Shown here piece after piece: positions 4,986 through 5,724 of a stretch of 5,724 nt of DNA. Positions within the stretch are counted from its first letter, which is position 1; every line of letters begins with the position of its first letter. The notes below the pieces were generated by a model. That model ran no database searches. It was not told the DNA's origin and saw nothing but the letters and a program-made list of their open reading frames with translations. Both the position numbers and the translations under genes were made by a program. Source of the DNA: Desulfuromonadaceae bacterium UBA6124 (lineage in GTDB: Bacteria > Desulfobacterota > Desulfuromonadia > Desulfuromonadales > Trichloromonadaceae); NCBI GenBank assembly GCA_002423365.1, contig DIVU01000070.1:10174-15897 (forward strand). Direction: 5' to 3'.

Positions 4986-5724
4986 TCAAACAGTGACCTC
5001 GTTCATGCTGCCGGTCCGATACCCCTGCAAATCGAGGGCGACATAGGTGAAACCGGCGGCCTTGAATACGGCCACCACCTCGTTGCGCAGGTTGCCGTCG
5101 CCGAAGCGGGCCAGTTCTTCCGGGGCGACCTCAATGCGGGCGATGTCGCCGTGATAACGTACCCGGTAGTTGCGAAACCCCCGCTGGCGCAGAAAATCCT
5201 CGCAGCGCTCCACCTGAGCCAGACGCTCGGCGGTGATTGCCGTGCCGTAGGGAAAGCGGGAAGCGAGGCAGGCGAAGGGCTGCTTTTCAGCGGTGGGCAA
5301 ACCGAAACGGCGGCTGAGCTCCCTGATCTCTTCCTTGTCGAGCCCGGCTTCGAGCAAGGGCGAGCGTACCCGCAACTCGTCGGCGGCCTGGCGGCCGGGA
5401 CGGAAATCGCCGAGATCATCCACATTCGAGCCGTCGAGAATCTCGGCGAAGCCGAGTTCCAGAGCCTTGGCGCGGCAGAGGGAAAAGAGCTCTTTCTTGC
5501 AATGGTAGCAGCGGCTGCGGTCGTTCTCGGCGAAACCGGGGATCTGCAGTTCGTCGCTTTCGATCACCAGTTGTCGAACGCCGAAGGTCGCGGCCAGAGC
5601 GCAACTCTCCTCGAACTCGTAGCGCGGATAGGTCGGCGAGGTCGCCGTCAGCGCCAGCACCTTCTCGGCGCCAAGGACCGCCACCGCCACGCGCAGCAGC
5701 AAGGTCGAGTCGACGCCGCCGGAA
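4986..5724 (-). CDS. larE: ATP-dependent sacrificial sulfur transferase LarE, 5' end cut off
   Basis: LarE belongs to the PP-loop ATP-pyrophosphatases. It adenylates the pyridinium dicarboxylate nucleotide made by LarB and inserts sulfur, giving the precursor that LarC loads with nickel (nickel-pincer cofactor of lactate racemase). About 245 codons are visible. The frame runs off the window at the PP-loop SGGVDST, so only roughly 15-25 N-terminal residues are missing. The TTG at 5702 lies inside the domain and is not the start. Other landmarks are RCYHCK (cysteines at 5508-5510 and 5499-5501), DGSNVDD, CLASRFPYG (cysteine at 5268-5270), VRYHGDIARIE, and a C-terminal GYRTGSMNE. The three cysteines match the LarE type reported to hold a [4Fe-4S] cluster, as in Thermotoga maritima, rather than the Lactobacillus type that sacrifices one cysteine. 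No larA, larB or larC is in the window. A related PP-loop protein of another substrate is possible but less likely. Confidence 0.9.
   Translation of the reverse strand, partial: SGGVDSTLLLRVAVAVLGAEKVLALTATSPTYPRYEFEESCALAATFGVRQLVIESDELQIPGFAENDRSRCYHCKKELFSLCRAKALELGFAEILDGSNVDDLGDFRPGRQAADELRVRSPLLEAGLDKEEIRELSRRFGLPTAEKQPFACLASRFPYGTAITAERLAQVERCEDFLRQRGFRNYRVRYHGDIARIEVAPEELARFGDGNLRNEVVAVFKAAGFTYVALDLQGYRTGSMNEVTV

Noticed and set aside
4373..4996. Plus-strand frame for a very acidic Glu/Gly/Pro-rich protein
   Set aside because: It runs antisense through the membrane-protein gene and the palindromic repeat. The acidic composition follows from the complement of Leu/Phe codons.

Overview
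The window reads almost entirely on the minus strand. It looks like a GC-rich chromosome segment of a motile Gram-negative bacterium, most likely in the Desulfuromonadota (Geobacter/Desulfuromonas/Pelobacter-like, former Deltaproteobacteria). That placement is an inference from the gene order flgM-flgN-flgK-flgL-csrA-fliW, a LarE of the three-cysteine type and a characteristic palindromic intergenic repeat. No database search was possible. Genes below are described in transcription order, from high to low coordinates.

Region A (5724-4986) is the larE gene for an ATP-pyrophosphatase-type sulfur transferase. Its first codons are cut off by the window edge, but the PP-loop SGGVDS is visible at the border. 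Two bases after its stop codon comes a 120-base imperfect palindrome (4864-4983), which I read as a dispersed intergenic repeat. A weak sigma70-like promoter lies at the inner edge of this repeat.

Region B (4804-3867) is a two-gene unit: an unrecognised membrane protein of about four helices, overlapping by 4 bases (ATGA) with a Staphylococcus-nuclease-family protein that carries a lipoprotein-like signal peptide.

Region C (3866-1) is a late flagellar operon. A near-consensus sigma28 (FliA) promoter, TAAAGTTT-N12-GCCGATAA, sits at 3769-3796. It is followed by a leader with competing hairpins, then flgM (anti-sigma28), flgN (chaperone for FlgK/FlgL), flgK and flgL (hook-filament junction), csrA (RNA-binding translational regulator) and fliW (CsrA antagonist and flagellin-binding protein). 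The four flg genes are separated by only 1-3 bases; csrA follows flgL after 48 bases, and csrA and fliW overlap by 4 bases. The logic is coherent. FlgM holds sigma28 until the hook is finished and FlgM is exported. FlgN delivers the junction proteins. CsrA and FliW then tie flagellin translation to filament export. Because flgM lies under a sigma28-type promoter, the anti-sigma factor probably controls its own operon.

Nothing here is clearly a wholly new system. The items most worth a second look are the palindromic repeat, the sigma28 promoter with its competing leader hairpins, the hairpin beside the csrA ribosome binding site, and a calcium-loop-like motif in FlgL. No stretch longer than about 180 bases is gene-free. 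There are no tRNA, rRNA, CRISPR or insertion-sequence genes that I can see.
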